The notes: generated from the letters alone by a model not told the origin. DNA of 64,000 nt from Lysobacteraceae bacterium P (GCA_005503055.1 SCOX01000003.1:186001-250000); one strand, 5' to 3'. Shown: positions 1-8,370, numbered from the stretch's first letter. Numbers and translations are program-made.

Positions 1-1022
1 ATCGGGAGCGTGGCTTCGTCGCGCTCGTACCGCGCATGCCCGGCCACGGCACCGTGCCCGCGGCTCTCACCCGCGAAGGCCGCAAGGAGTGGTACGCGGC
101 CGTCGAAATGGCGATGCGGGAAGCCAGGCGTCATGCGAAAGGGCGGTTGCCGATCCACCTCGTCGGCTACTCGAATGGCGGTGCGCTGGCGCTGCTGCAC
201 GTGCTCAAGCGCGTCGAACACGGCGAGCCTGCCGGCGTCGAACGCATCGTCCTGCTCTCGCCGATGGTCGAGGTCAATCGCTTCGCGCGCTACGCCGGAC
301 TGGCAGGGATTCCGGCGTACTTCAGTCGTTACGCAAAATCCGCGTGGCTCGACCTTCTGCCGGAGTTCAACCCATTCAAGTACAACTCGTTTCCAGTGCG
401 GGCGGCACGCGAGTCCTACCTGGTGACGGCCGACCTGCACGCCGCCCTGGCGAAGGTCGCAGGATCGCAGCGCGCGGCCAACCTTCCGCCGATTCTTGCC
501 TTCCAGTCGGTCGTGGACGACACCGTGGCGGCGCGCGCGGTGATGACGCGCCTGCTCGACGCATGGCCGGCCGTTGGCAGCGAACTGGTCCTGTTCGACG
601 TGAACCGCTCTCGTGTCATCGCTCCGATGCTGCGCACCACCGCTACCGACTGGTCGCGCGACGCGCTGCAGGCGTCGCGTCGTTACACGCTCACGGTGGT
701 CGGTGTCGCGTCGGACGAAAATGCGGATGCGATCGCGCGTTCGCGCGCGGCGGGCGCGAACGCCATCGTCGCGCAACCCATCGGACTACGCTATCCGGTC
801 GACGTGTATTCCCTCTCGCATATCGCATTGCCGTTCGCCGAGGACGACCCGCTGTACGGCAATCGCGATGCCCAGCGCGGGATACTGCAACTGGGTGCGA
901 TTGCCGTACGCGGCGAGCGCAATGCGCTGATGGTGTCGCAGGACAACCTAGGCAGGCTCAGCTACAACCCGTTCCATGCCTGGATGCTGGGGCGCATTGC
1001 CGAGCACATCGTCGAACCCTGA
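1..1022 (+). CDS. Alpha/beta hydrolase, 5' end outside the window
   Basis: The reading frame is already open at base 3 and continues to a stop at 1020-1022, so about 339 codons of the C-terminal part are visible and the start lies upstream. The visible part shows an alpha/beta-hydrolase fold. A lid-side PGHG motif comes first, then the nucleophile elbow GYSNGG (Ser about 57 residues in), a likely acid Asp in SVVDDTV and a likely catalytic His in SLSHIALPF, giving Ser-Asp-His in the family order. The substrate cannot be read from the sequence; serine esterase or lipase is the family-level expectation. The next gene is on the other strand and 223 bp away, so it is not in one operon with it. Bases 1023-1245 hold nothing I recognise. 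Confidence 0.85.
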   Translation, partial: RERGFVALVPRMPGHGTVPAALTREGRKEWYAAVEMAMREARRHAKGRLPIHLVGYSNGGALALLHVLKRVEHGEPAGVERIVLLSPMVEVNRFARYAGLAGIPAYFSRYAKSAWLDLLPEFNPFKYNSFPVRAARESYLVTADLHAALAKVAGSQRAANLPPILAFQSVVDDTVAARAVMTRLLDAWPAVGSELVLFDVNRSRVIAPMLRTTATDWSRDALQASRRYTLTVVGVASDENADAIARSRAAGANAIVAQPIGLRYPVDVYSLSHIALPFAEDDPLYGNRDAQRGILQLGAIAVRGERNALMVSQDNLGRLSYNPFHAWMLGRIAEHIVEP

Positions 1023-1245
1023 TAGACACCGCTGCATCGTGCACGAAGCGCGATGTTTCCTGCGTCGAGAACACGTGTCGCAGTCGTCCGTCGGGGCCAC
1101 AAAGCGTGCCAACGAACGCACGTCGCAGCGCCGACGAATGGCAGTTGCGGCACGAGTTGTCGCGGCGTAGAACATGGGCGGTCAGGCACGGCGGTGATGT
1201 CTCACGCCGCGCCTCGCATACGGCCCGCGTCGATGGATCGATTCG

Positions 1246-1692
1246 TCATTCCTCTCCGTCGACCGCCTGCAGCAGGCTGTTGCGAAGCGCTACGACTTCC
1301 TTCTGCAGCCGGGCGAAATCCTTGGCGCCCAGGCCGCAGGCGTCACCCAGATCGACCACCGCGCGTTCGCGCAGGCGCTCGCCGCTGCGCGTGACGCGGA
1401 CCCTGACCTGGCGCTCATCTGCCGGATCGCGGGCGCGTTCCACGTAGCCCATGCCCTCGAGCTTCTTGAGGATCGGCGTGAGCGTGTTGGACTCCAGGAA
1501 AAGCTTTTCGCCGAGGCTGCTGACGGTGATGTCGTCCTGTTCCCACAGCGCGACCAGCGTGATGTATTGCGTGTAGGTCAGGCCCAGCTCGTCGAGGACA
1601 GGTCGGTAGACCTTGCCGAATGCGAGGTTGGCCGAGTAGACCGCGAAGCACAGGAATTCGGACAGCTTCCGGTCCGCCGGTTTGGATTTCAT
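1246..1692 (-). CDS. ohrR: Organic hydroperoxide sensor, MarR family (OhrR)
   Basis: This is a 148-aa MarR-type winged-helix repressor. The N-terminal stretch EFLCFAVYSANLAF carries Cys15 in the position of the peroxide-sensing Cys of OhrR, and a second Cys (about residue 118, in DLGDACGLG) would make it a two-Cys OhrR. The wing region RDPADERQVRVRVT is typical of the family. I chose the ATG at 1690-1692 because it gives the normal family length; the open frame continues 43 codons upstream through the operator region. It is divergent from ohr, which is the usual arrangement: oxidation of Cys15 by organic hydroperoxides releases the operator and induces ohr. The repeats in the 324-bp intergenic region are the likely binding sites. 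Confidence 0.9.
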   Translation of the reverse strand: MKSKPADRKLSEFLCFAVYSANLAFGKVYRPVLDELGLTYTQYITLVALWEQDDITVSSLGEKLFLESNTLTPILKKLEGMGYVERARDPADERQVRVRVTRSGERLRERAVVDLGDACGLGAKDFARLQKEVVALRNSLLQAVDGEE

Positions 1693-1728
1693 GGGGACTC
1701 CGAGGATGTATACGGTTCGGTCGAGATT

Positions 1729-1986
1729 ATAGCGTATGCGATGTAATCGGTAGCGGTGATAACCGCGTAAGCGCGAAACGCCCTGGCCGCCAGTCAGAAT
1801 CGCGGAGCACAACGAACGCACGGACAGGGTTTGACTCGGTCCCTGCCGAGGAGGAAGCTATATACCGTATGCGATTAAAGCGCATGCGATAAACAAAGTC
1901 TGAATCGAATCCGCCTTCCATCTTGCGACCGCCACGAGCGGCTTCTACAGTACAAACATCGCATGCGATGCAAGCGCGTGCGATGT
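1729..1986. promoter_or_regulatory. Cluster of TGCGAT operator-like repeats between ohrR and ohr
   Basis: The 324-bp region 1693-2016 contains five copies of a motif ending RTGCGAT, at 1737-1742, 1870-1875, 1885-1890, 1964-1969 and 1979-1984. The last four form two pairs with exactly 15 bp between copies. The copy at 1957-1970 is a perfect 14-bp palindrome, CATCGCATGCGATG. The outer block 1956-1986 is an inverted repeat with 12-bp arms (one mismatch) around a 7-bp spacer. I infer these are sites for OhrR or another redox regulator controlling both divergent genes. The TACAATT-type site described for other OhrR proteins is not visible. The rest of the region holds no gene I can support. Confidence 0.6.
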
Positions 1987-2016
1987 CCAAGCCCCCCGCC
2001 AGAACGGTACCCCACC

Positions 2017-2463
2017 ATGAGCAAGTTCGACAAAATCCTCTTCTCCGGCAAGACCCACACCACCGTCAGCGAGGCTCCCTCGTCGGCCACCCACCATGGC
2101 AGCGTCAACCTGGTCCTGACGGCCGCCGTTAGCGAACAGGAGCAGGTCTTCGAGGCCGTCGCGCCGCATCCGGTCGCCGAAAAGCTCTTCGCGGGCGCCT
2201 GGTCGGCCTGCTACATCACCGCCCTGGGGCTGGTGGCCGTGCAGAAGGGCATCACGCTGCCTGCCGATAGCTCGGTCGATATCGAGGTCGAGCTGGGCCA
2301 GTCGGGCGCCGCCTGGTTGCTGCGGGCGCGGTTCGACGTGCGCATCCCGGGCCTGGCCCAGGATGTTGCCGAGAAGCTCGTCCACGCCGCGCATGAGATC
2401 TGCCCGTATTCGAAGGCGACGCGCGGCAATATCGACGTGGCTGTGAACGTCACCACCTCGTAA
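2017..2463 (+). CDS. ohr: Organic hydroperoxide resistance protein (Ohr/OsmC family)
   Basis: This 148-aa OsmC-fold protein would be a thiol peroxidase that reduces organic hydroperoxides in the cytoplasm, normally recycled by lipoylated proteins. Both family cysteines are present: Cys65 in GAWSACY (peroxidatic) and Cys129 in HEICPYSKATRGN (resolving). The start at 2017 gives MSKFDKILFSGKTHTT, the usual Ohr N-terminus; a longer frame from 1963 would run through the operator. One oddity is that the loop after KTHTT, normally GGRDG with the catalytic Arg, reads VSEAPSS here, so that Arg is not visible at its usual place. It is divergent from ohrR and followed 72 bp later by msrA, making an oxidative-damage block. 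Confidence 0.88.
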   Translation: MSKFDKILFSGKTHTTVSEAPSSATHHGSVNLVLTAAVSEQEQVFEAVAPHPVAEKLFAGAWSACYITALGLVAVQKGITLPADSSVDIEVELGQSGAAWLLRARFDVRIPGLAQDVAEKLVHAAHEICPYSKATRGNIDVAVNVTTS

Positions 2464-2535
2464 CCCGTTCTTGTGGCCGGCTGGCCTATCTTCACGGGCC
2501 GGCCGGACACCTCTCAAGCGCACAAAGGATCGAAC

Positions 2536-3042
2536 ATGACCGCCCACACCCAAACCGCCACTCTTGCCGGTGGCTGCTTCTGGGGCATGCAGGACCTCCT
2601 GCGCCGCCAGCCCGGCATCGTGTCCACGCGCGTGGGCTACTCCGGTGGCGATGTCCCCAACGCCACCTACCGCAACCACGGCACCCACGCCGAGGCGATC
2701 GAGATCGTCTTTGACCCTGCGACGATCAGCTATCGCAAGATCCTGGAGTTCTTCTTCCAGATCCACGATCCGACCACGCGCAATCGCCAGGGCAACGACG
2801 TCGGAATGAGCTATCGCTCGGCGATCTTCTATGCGGACGAATTCCAGAAGCGCATCGCCGAAGAGACCATCGCCGACGTGGACGCGTCGGGCCTATGGCC
2901 GGGCAAGGCCGTCACCGAGGTCGCGCCCGTGGGTCCGTTCTGGGAAGCCGAGCCGGAGCACCAGGACTACCTGGAACGCTACCCGGAGGGCTACACCTGC
3001 CACTTCATCCGCCCGGACTGGACGCTGCCGAGCCGAGGCTGA
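2536..3042 (+). CDS. msrA: Peptide methionine (S)-S-oxide reductase
   Basis: MsrA reduces the S epimer of methionine sulfoxide in oxidised proteins, using thioredoxin. The 168-aa protein has the active-site motif GGCFWGMQ with catalytic Cys14 and the conserved stretch [14 protein letters not shown]. It also has [12 protein letters not shown] and a C-terminal region [13 protein letters not shown] whose Cys may act as a resolving residue. The start at 2536 is preceded by AAAGGA (2524-2529). It lies just downstream of ohr on the same strand and is plausibly co-induced by peroxide stress. Confidence 0.95.
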   Translation: MTAHTQTATLAGGCFWGMQDLLRRQPGIVSTRVGYSGGDVPNATYRNHGTHAEAIEIVFDPATISYRKILEFFFQIHDPTTRNRQGNDVGMSYRSAIFYADEFQKRIAEETIADVDASGLWPGKAVTEVAPVGPFWEAEPEHQDYLERYPEGYTCHFIRPDWTLPSRG

Positions 3043-3091
3043 CTGCCTCGTGCGGTGAGCGCGCTGCCCGCGGCCGCTCGATCCCCCCTTC

Positions 3092-3119
3092 CGTGCGCGC
3101 CCGTCCCCGGGCGGGCACG
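3092..3119 (+). terminator. Possible hairpin after msrA
   Basis: CGTGC (3092-3096) can pair with GCACG (3115-3119), and an inner CCCG pairs with CGGG. It lies between msrA and the Rof-like gene and no T-run follows, so this is a weak candidate. Confidence 0.3.
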
Positions 3120-3143
3120 CATCACATCGCCCAAGTGATCGCC

Positions 3144-3419
3144 ATGAACCCCGCCTCCACCCATTACCAACCGATCAATTGCGAGTTCCACGATCTCCTG
3201 GAAGACCTCGCCACGGTCCGCAAGCGCACGCGCATCACTTTCCTCGGCGCGGGCGGCGACCGCCAGCACCGCGACGCCGTGGTTACCGACGTCTATGCCC
3301 GCGAGGGCGCGGAATACCTGTCGATGGACTCGGGCGAGATCCTGCGCCTGGACCAGCTCGTCGAAGTGGACGGTGCGCGCCTGGCGGACTACGGCAACGC
3401 GACGAGTTGCGAGCTGTAG
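3144..3419 (+). CDS. rof: Rof-like Rho-binding antiterminator family protein
   Basis: This 91-aa protein has the YQPINC opening of the Rof/YaeO family followed by a small beta-barrel pattern: TRITFLGAGG, RDAVVTDVYAREGAEYLSM and GEILRLDQLVEVDG. In Escherichia coli, Rof binds the RNA-binding face of Rho and inhibits termination. The Cys of PINC and the acidic strand ends are kept here. Start choice is the ATG at 3144, which puts the PINC motif about 10 residues in as in known members. It has its own 100-bp upstream gap after msrA. The family call rests on motif similarity by eye; Rho binding itself is inferred. Confidence 0.72.
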   Translation: MNPASTHYQPINCEFHDLLEDLATVRKRTRITFLGAGGDRQHRDAVVTDVYAREGAEYLSMDSGEILRLDQLVEVDGARLADYGNATSCEL

Positions 3420-3584
3420 TCCATCGCGCGGCGGTTCGCCGGGCTTTCTGCGAGTGCCGTCACAGGGCCGCCGGATGCCCCGGGACCGGCTTGCATCGGC
3501 CACTGCCTGACGCAGAATGCGGGCAGGGGAAAGCACCACCATGGACGACGAGGTCGGCGGGCAGCGGGGTGCGAGGATGCGGGT

Positions 3585-4604
3585 TTGGGGAAACTTCGCG
3601 TAGTCACGCGGGACAACGGGGCTGGACTCAGCCGCGACCTGCGTCTGATCCATGATGTGCTCGAGCGACACCATCACGTGGAGTTGATGGGCCTGGGCGC
3701 GAGCCGGCTCGTCAACCGCGTCCGGCAATGGTGGGCGCGGGCGGAATGCCGGGCGCTCGGTCAGGTCGACGTGCAGTTGTCGGTGGAGCGCGTCTACGCG
3801 CCCACGCTCGACTGTGCGCGCCGCAACGTGTTGATGCCGAACCCGGAGTGGTTCCTGCCCGCGTGGATCGCATTCCTGCCACGCTTCGAACGCGTGTTGT
3901 GCAAATCGCGGCATGCCGTACAAATCTTCGAGCGGCTGGGATGCCGCACCCTCTACACCGGCTTCACCAGCGAGGATCGACTCGACCGCGCGGTGCCACG
4001 CGAAGACGCGTTCCTGCACTTGGCCGGCCGCAGTTCGGCGAAGGGAACCCGGATCCTGCTGGACGCCTGGTGTCGCCACCCCGAATGGCCGCGACTGACG
4101 GTCGTCCAGTGCGCGCGCAAGGCGCATGGATTGCCACGCGCGGACAATATCGAACATCGCCTCGGCTACGTACGCGACGACGAGCTTCGTCGCCTGCAGA
4201 ACGCCCATCGCTTCCACATCTGCCCGTCCGAAGTGGAAGGGTTCGGCCATTACATCGCCGAGGCGATGAGCGTGGGGGCGGTGGTCATCACTACCGACGC
4301 GGCGCCGATGAACGAGCTCGTCACACCGCAGTGCGGCGTATTGCTCGAATGCACGCCGGGCGAGCGCGTCGGCCTGGGTCTGCGTCATCGCGTGGACGTG
4401 GCCGCGATAGAAGCGGGGGTGGCGCGCGCACTCGCATTGGATACGCACGCGCAGGCGCGAATGGGAGCATCGGCACGCGAGCGCTTCATCGCCCTCGATC
4501 GGGCCTTCCGCGACCGACTCGTCGAGGCGTTCGCCGCGGAGCCGCAGCACGGGTGGGGCGCACCGGAGCTGCATGCAGATGCACGGGGGTTTCATGCATC
4601 CTGA
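3585..4604 (+). CDS. GT4-type glycosyltransferase
   Basis: The 339-aa protein looks like a GT-B fold glycosyltransferase with a Glycos_transf_1 C-terminal half. It has LHLAGRSSAKGT (start of the C-terminal domain), HRLGYVRDDELRRL, and the nucleotide-sugar binding segment PSEVEGFGHYIAEAMSVGA with the E-x7-E pattern, then NELV. The N-terminal half has no recognisable acceptor signature. The start is uncertain: TTG at 3585 with GAGGA about 7 bases upstream is the best visible one, and the frame stays open further upstream without an ATG. Its last 32 bp overlap the next gene, so the two are translationally linked. A role in surface polysaccharide assembly is inferred from the partner. Confidence 0.72.
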   Translation: MGKLRVVTRDNGAGLSRDLRLIHDVLERHHHVELMGLGASRLVNRVRQWWARAECRALGQVDVQLSVERVYAPTLDCARRNVLMPNPEWFLPAWIAFLPRFERVLCKSRHAVQIFERLGCRTLYTGFTSEDRLDRAVPREDAFLHLAGRSSAKGTRILLDAWCRHPEWPRLTVVQCARKAHGLPRADNIEHRLGYVRDDELRRLQNAHRFHICPSEVEGFGHYIAEAMSVGAVVITTDAAPMNELVTPQCGVLLECTPGERVGLGLRHRVDVAAIEAGVARALALDTHAQARMGASARERFIALDRAFRDRLVEAFAAEPQHGWGAPELHADARGFHAS

Positions 4605-5679
4605 TGATGTCGAGCCGGCATCGACCGGCCGCAAATGGGCGCTGTTGGCGTCGGAACGCTATTGCTTTCCGATCCTGCGGCCACTGGCCACGCAGGCGGC
4701 GCAGCGCGGCGACGAGGTCGTCTGGGTGTTGCGCGACGCTCTCGCGCCACACCTCATGCCGGGCGAAACACGCCTGCGCAGCCGGCGTGAGTTGAAGGCG
4801 TTCTCGCCCGACGCGGTCTTCGCCACCGTGAATCGCATCCCGCCGTTCTTTCCCGGATTGCAGGTGCAACTTTTCCACGGACTCAACCTGAGCAAGCGCG
4901 ACCCGCGTGCAGGGCAATTCCGTATCCAGGACCTGTTCGACGTGTACTGCACGCACGGGCCGGCCACCACGGTGCCGTTGCAGGCGCTCGCGCGCGAACA
5001 CGGCGATTTCGTCGTCGTCGAAACCGGCTGGCCGAAGCTCGACACATTGTTCCAGGGACCCGGCGACAACGCCGACGCACTGCGGCGCGCTGCGGCAGGA
5101 CGCCCGGTGGTGATGTACGCCTCGACGTTCAACGAGCCCTTGAGTCGCGCGCGCGAATGCCTGCCGGTGCTCGATGAGCTGGTCCGGCGCGGTGACCGCT
5201 ACTGGCTGCTGACCCTGCACCCGATGTCGCCGCCGGACATGGTGCGCAGGTATCGCGAGCTGGCCGGCGAGCACGCCGCGTACCTCGAGGCGGAACGACT
5301 GCAGGACATGCTGCACGCGGCCGACGTGCTCGTGTGCGACACCTCGTCGGTGATCGAGGAGTTCGCCATGCTCGGCAAGCCGGTGGTTGCCGTCGGCCAT
5401 CGCGAACCGCGCGATTTCATGCATGACATCCACTCCGCCGATCAGATCGATGTCGCCGTGCGTTCGGCCCTGGCCGCACCGCAGGCGCGCCGGGCCGGGA
5501 TGGATGCCTACGCGGATGCGGTCCATCCCGCCCGCGACGGCCGATCGGCGCAGCGCGTGCTCGTTGCGGTCGAGGCCGCGCTGCGAGGGGAACTTGCCCC
5601 GGCGCGGCGGCGTCGGCCAAAGCCGTGGCGGCGTTGGTGGCGATCCTGGAAGATGCTGCGCGAACTGCTGCCCGGTTGA
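4573..5679 (+). CDS. CDP-glycerol glycerophosphotransferase (TagB/SpsB-like) family protein
   Basis: This 368-aa protein resembles the TagB-type transferases that add polyol phosphate to surface polymers. Visible blocks are QLFHGLNLSKRD (the HG...K pattern), YCTHGPATT, VVETGWPKLDTLF, VVMYASTFNE, LTLHPMSPPD and DTSSVIEEFAMLGKPVV, in the family order. The C-terminus is very basic, which could hold it at the inner membrane. The ATG at 4573 lies inside the preceding glycosyltransferase gene; an alternative ATG at 4594 also overlaps. The pair probably works on one cell-envelope glycan, but donor and acceptor are unknown. UDP-N-acetylglucosamine 2-epimerase-like proteins share parts of this pattern. 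Confidence 0.68.
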   Translation: MQMHGGFMHPDDVEPASTGRKWALLASERYCFPILRPLATQAAQRGDEVVWVLRDALAPHLMPGETRLRSRRELKAFSPDAVFATVNRIPPFFPGLQVQLFHGLNLSKRDPRAGQFRIQDLFDVYCTHGPATTVPLQALAREHGDFVVVETGWPKLDTLFQGPGDNADALRRAAAGRPVVMYASTFNEPLSRARECLPVLDELVRRGDRYWLLTLHPMSPPDMVRRYRELAGEHAAYLEAERLQDMLHAADVLVCDTSSVIEEFAMLGKPVVAVGHREPRDFMHDIHSADQIDVAVRSALAAPQARRAGMDAYADAVHPARDGRSAQRVLVAVEAALRGELAPARRRRPKPWRRWWRSWKMLRELLPG

Positions 5680-5700
5680 CCCCGAGCGCCGTGAGCGGGC

Positions 5701-5714
5701 GCACACCGGTTACC
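5701..5714. promoter_or_regulatory. Possible LacI-type operator copy upstream of the M20 gene
   Basis: GCACACCGGTTACC matches the reverse complement of the pectin-locus operator (TGACACCGGTTACC) at 12 of 14 positions, with 12 consecutive identical bases. It sits 50 bp before the M20-like gene. No uronate gene is nearby, so it could be chance. Confidence 0.3.
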
Positions 5715-5764
5715 CGGGCGACTCCGCTAGACTCGAGATACGACCACTGCTGGGGAGCGATGTA

Positions 5765-7297
5765 ATGGGTGCATCGGTTTTTGGACGTCGTGCGCATCAA
5801 GGCGCACTGGGGATCGCCGCGTTGACGTTGTTGTCGATGGCGCATGCCGCCACGCCGGATCGCGAGGCGATCCAGTCGCAGGTGACCAAGCGGCACGACA
5901 CCGCGGTGAGGGCCTTGCAGGAATGGATCGCGCTGCCGTCCATCGCGGCGGAAGATCGCAATGCGAAGCAGGGCGCCGAATACATGGCCAAGCTCGCGCG
6001 CGACGCCGGCTTCCAGCATGTCGAGATCGTCGAAACCGGCGGCAAGCCGGGCGTGTTCGCCACGCTCGACGCGGGCGCGCCGACCACCGTCGGCGTCTAC
6101 TTCATGTACGACGTCAAGCAATACGAACCGGCGGAATGGTCCTCGCCGCCGCTTGAAGGACGCTTCGTCGACAAACCGGGCTTGGGCAAGGCCATCGTCG
6201 GTCGCGGCGCGACCAACCAGAAGGGGCCGGAGACCGCGTTCCTGACGGCGCTGCAGTCGATCCGCGACGCGAAGCAGACCATGCCCGTCAACCTCGTCCT
6301 GGTGGCTGAAGGCGAGGAAGAAATCGGCTCTCCGAACATCGGCAAGCTCGCCCTGCGCCCGGACATCCAGGCCGCGCTGAAGAAGAGCATCGGCGTGTTC
6401 ATGCCGATGGGCCTGCAGGATCCGACCGGCGCGGTGACCGTGAATCTCGGCGCGAAAGGCGTCGTCGAGCTGGAACTGGTCGCCGACGGTACGGCGTGGG
6501 GGCGCGGCCCGTCGAAGGACGTGCATTCTTCGTTGAAGGCGATGGTCGACAGCCCGGCGTGGCGGCTGGTCAAGGCGCTCGATACGCTGGTCTCGGAAGA
6601 CGGCAACACCGTGGCGATCGACGGTTTCCCCACGCCCGCGCCGTTGACGACGCAGGAGCGGGCGATGATCGCCAAGTCGACCGCCACGCGCGATGAGGCC
6701 ACCGCACACAAGTCGCTCGGCGTTCCGCGCTGGATCGACGATCTGCCGTGGGAGAAGGCCAACGAGCGCCTCGTCTCGCAGCCGACCGTCAACATCCAGG
6801 GGCTCGTCGGCGGCTATACCGGGCCGGGCGGCAAGACCGTGCTGCCGCATCGCGCGGTGGCGAAGATCGACATGCGGCTGGTGCCGCCGATGACGCGCGA
6901 CGGCGCCGTCGAGGCGTTGAAAGCGCATCTGGCCAAGCGCGGCTACGGCGACATCGCCGTCAATGTCAGCGGCGGCTACGACCCCACCACCACCGACGCC
7001 GACTCGCGCCTGATTCAGGCCCAGGTCGCGGTGTTGCGTCGCAGTGGCGTGGAGCCGCTGATGTGGCCGCGACTGGCGGGTTCGTACCCGGGCTTCGTTT
7101 TCACGCAACCGCCGCTGTCGCTGCCGGCTGGACATTTCGGCCTGGGTCATGGCGGCGGCGCGCACGCGCCGGACGAGTTCTTCCTGATCGAATCGAGCAA
7201 CCCGAAAGTGCAGGGCTTCGATGGCGCGGTGATGTCCTACGTGGACTACCTGTACGAACTCGGCCGCCCGACGGCTAGCGCGACCACGGCGAAGTAG
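5765..7297 (+). CDS. Exported M20-family peptidase-like protein with altered metal ligands
   Basis: The 510-aa protein has an N-terminal signal sequence ending near MAHAATPD and the overall M20 (dipeptidase/carboxypeptidase) architecture. The general base and ligand block EGEEEIGS is present (Glu182-Ser189) and the C-terminal His motif GHGGGAHAPDE is kept. Two canonical dizinc positions differ. The usual G-H-x-D motif reads YFMYDVKQ, with Met114 where His is expected, and the usual D-x-K-G bridging Asp reads ATNQKG, with Asn151. I recall related proteins with the same changes, so this may be a distinct subfamily rather than a decayed gene. The reading frame is intact and full length. The ATG at 5765 follows a weak GGGGAG. 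Confidence 0.75.
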   Translation: MGASVFGRRAHQGALGIAALTLLSMAHAATPDREAIQSQVTKRHDTAVRALQEWIALPSIAAEDRNAKQGAEYMAKLARDAGFQHVEIVETGGKPGVFATLDAGAPTTVGVYFMYDVKQYEPAEWSSPPLEGRFVDKPGLGKAIVGRGATNQKGPETAFLTALQSIRDAKQTMPVNLVLVAEGEEEIGSPNIGKLALRPDIQAALKKSIGVFMPMGLQDPTGAVTVNLGAKGVVELELVADGTAWGRGPSKDVHSSLKAMVDSPAWRLVKALDTLVSEDGNTVAIDGFPTPAPLTTQERAMIAKSTATRDEATAHKSLGVPRWIDDLPWEKANERLVSQPTVNIQGLVGGYTGPGGKTVLPHRAVAKIDMRLVPPMTRDGAVEALKAHLAKRGYGDIAVNVSGGYDPTTTDADSRLIQAQVAVLRRSGVEPLMWPRLAGSYPGFVFTQPPLSLPAGHFGLGHGGGAHAPDEFFLIESSNPKVQGFDGAVMSYVDYLYELGRPTASATTAK

Positions 7298-7309
7298 GGT
7301 TTCAGGCGA

Positions 7310-7343
7310 CCACCGCGCGCGGCGCATGCCGCGCGGCAGGTGG
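7310..7343. terminator. Hairpin between convergent genes
   Basis: CCACC (7310-7314) pairs with GGTGG (7339-7343) around a GC-rich inner stem GCGGC/GCCGC with a GCAT loop. It lies between the M20-like gene and the convergent nitrilase gene and could terminate both. Confidence 0.5.
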
Positions 7344-7351
7344 CCCTGGGT

Positions 7352-8329
7352 TCAAACGATTTCGACCGCGCGCGCAGGGCTCGCGACGACCGCGTCGGCG
7401 CGCGTGCGATCGTGCACATGCGAAGCCGGCGTGCGGTCGATCATCAGGCTGAGCAGCTCGGGACGGCTGTAGTGTCCGCGCGCATCCATGAGGCGCTTGC
7501 GCGCGCTGATCAGCGAAAAATCGAGATCGGCGATCACGTGGCCCTCACCGGATGTCAGCGGTTCGCCGAGCAGGCGCCCTTCCGGATCGACGATGGCGGT
7601 GAAGCTGCCGCCGGAGATGGGGCCGATCGGCCCGCCGGTGTCCTTGGCGATCTGCGCCTGCTGCTCCGGATCGAGCCACGCGGTCGCATTGACGACGAAC
7701 GCCGCCGATTCCAATGCGTGCTGGCGGATGTTCACTTCGGTCTGTTCGGCGAACAGCGGGCCGGCGAACGAGCCGGGGTACATCGCCGAATGGATCTGCT
7801 CGCCGTCGGCGATCAGCGCGTAGCGTGCGAGCGGCAGATAGTGCTCCCAGCATGCGAGCTGGCCGACGCGGCCGACCGCGGTGTCGACCGCGCGCAGCTC
7901 GGAGGCGTCGCCCTGGCCCCACACCATGCGCTCGTGATAGGTCGGCGTCAGCTTGCGACGGCGCTGGACGAGCGTGCCGTCCGCGTCGAACAACAGCTGC
8001 GTGTTGTAGATCGTGTTGCCGTCGCGTTCGTTGACGCCGATGGAGACGACCATTTTCGCCTCGCGCGCGGCCGCGGCGATCGCGTCGGTGTCGGGCGAGG
8101 GCACGGTGACCGACTCCTCGAGCAGGCGCTGGTGCTCCTTGCCCATCTGGAAGGGCGCCTGCACGAAGGAGAAGTACGGGTAATAGGGAACGATGGTCTC
8201 GGGGAACGTCGCGAACTGGACGCCCAGGCGGCCTAGTTCACGGATCTTGTCGACGACCTTTTCGATCGTGCCCGCGCGGCTGTAGAGCACGGGACTGATC
8301 TGGACGGCAGCGGCTTTGACGATGGTCAT
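7352..8329 (-). CDS. Nitrilase (carbon-nitrogen hydrolase superfamily)
   Basis: This 325-aa protein would hydrolyse an organic nitrile to a carboxylic acid and ammonia. The catalytic Glu-Lys-Cys set is in place: Glu44 in [13 protein letters not shown], Lys126 in [12 protein letters not shown], and Cys160 in [16 protein letters not shown]. The WEHY-PLARY pattern and the [13 protein letters not shown] segment are typical of true nitrilases rather than amidases; the natural substrate is unknown. A TGGTGTATATACAACA site lies 16 bp upstream of the start, and a near-identical perfect palindrome precedes the adjacent MarR-type gene. The two genes therefore appear to form one autoregulated unit. Confidence 0.9.
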   Translation of the reverse strand: MTIVKAAAVQISPVLYSRAGTIEKVVDKIRELGRLGVQFATFPETIVPYYPYFSFVQAPFQMGKEHQRLLEESVTVPSPDTDAIAAAAREAKMVVSIGVNERDGNTIYNTQLLFDADGTLVQRRRKLTPTYHERMVWGQGDASELRAVDTAVGRVGQLACWEHYLPLARYALIADGEQIHSAMYPGSFAGPLFAEQTEVNIRQHALESAAFVVNATAWLDPEQQAQIAKDTGGPIGPISGGSFTAIVDPEGRLLGEPLTSGEGHVIADLDFSLISARKRLMDARGHYSRPELLSLMIDRTPASHVHDRTRADAVVASPARAVEIV

Positions 8330-8344
8330 GGTGATTCCTCAGAG

Positions 8345-8360
8345 TGGTGTATATACAACA
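8345..8360. promoter_or_regulatory. Operator-like site upstream of the nitrilase gene
   Basis: TGGTGTATATACAACA matches the 16-bp palindrome at 8856-8871 at 14 of 16 positions. It sits just before the nitrilase start (8329, minus strand) and after the regulator stop. It is a probable binding site of the MarR-type protein encoded at 8371-8844. Confidence 0.62.
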
Positions 8361-8370
8361 TGTAGAACGA

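Noticed and set aside
1053-1394. Short plus-strand frames between the hydrolase and ohrR
   Set aside because: Translations are Arg-rich without motif or ribosome site and overlap the ohrR 3' part in antisense.
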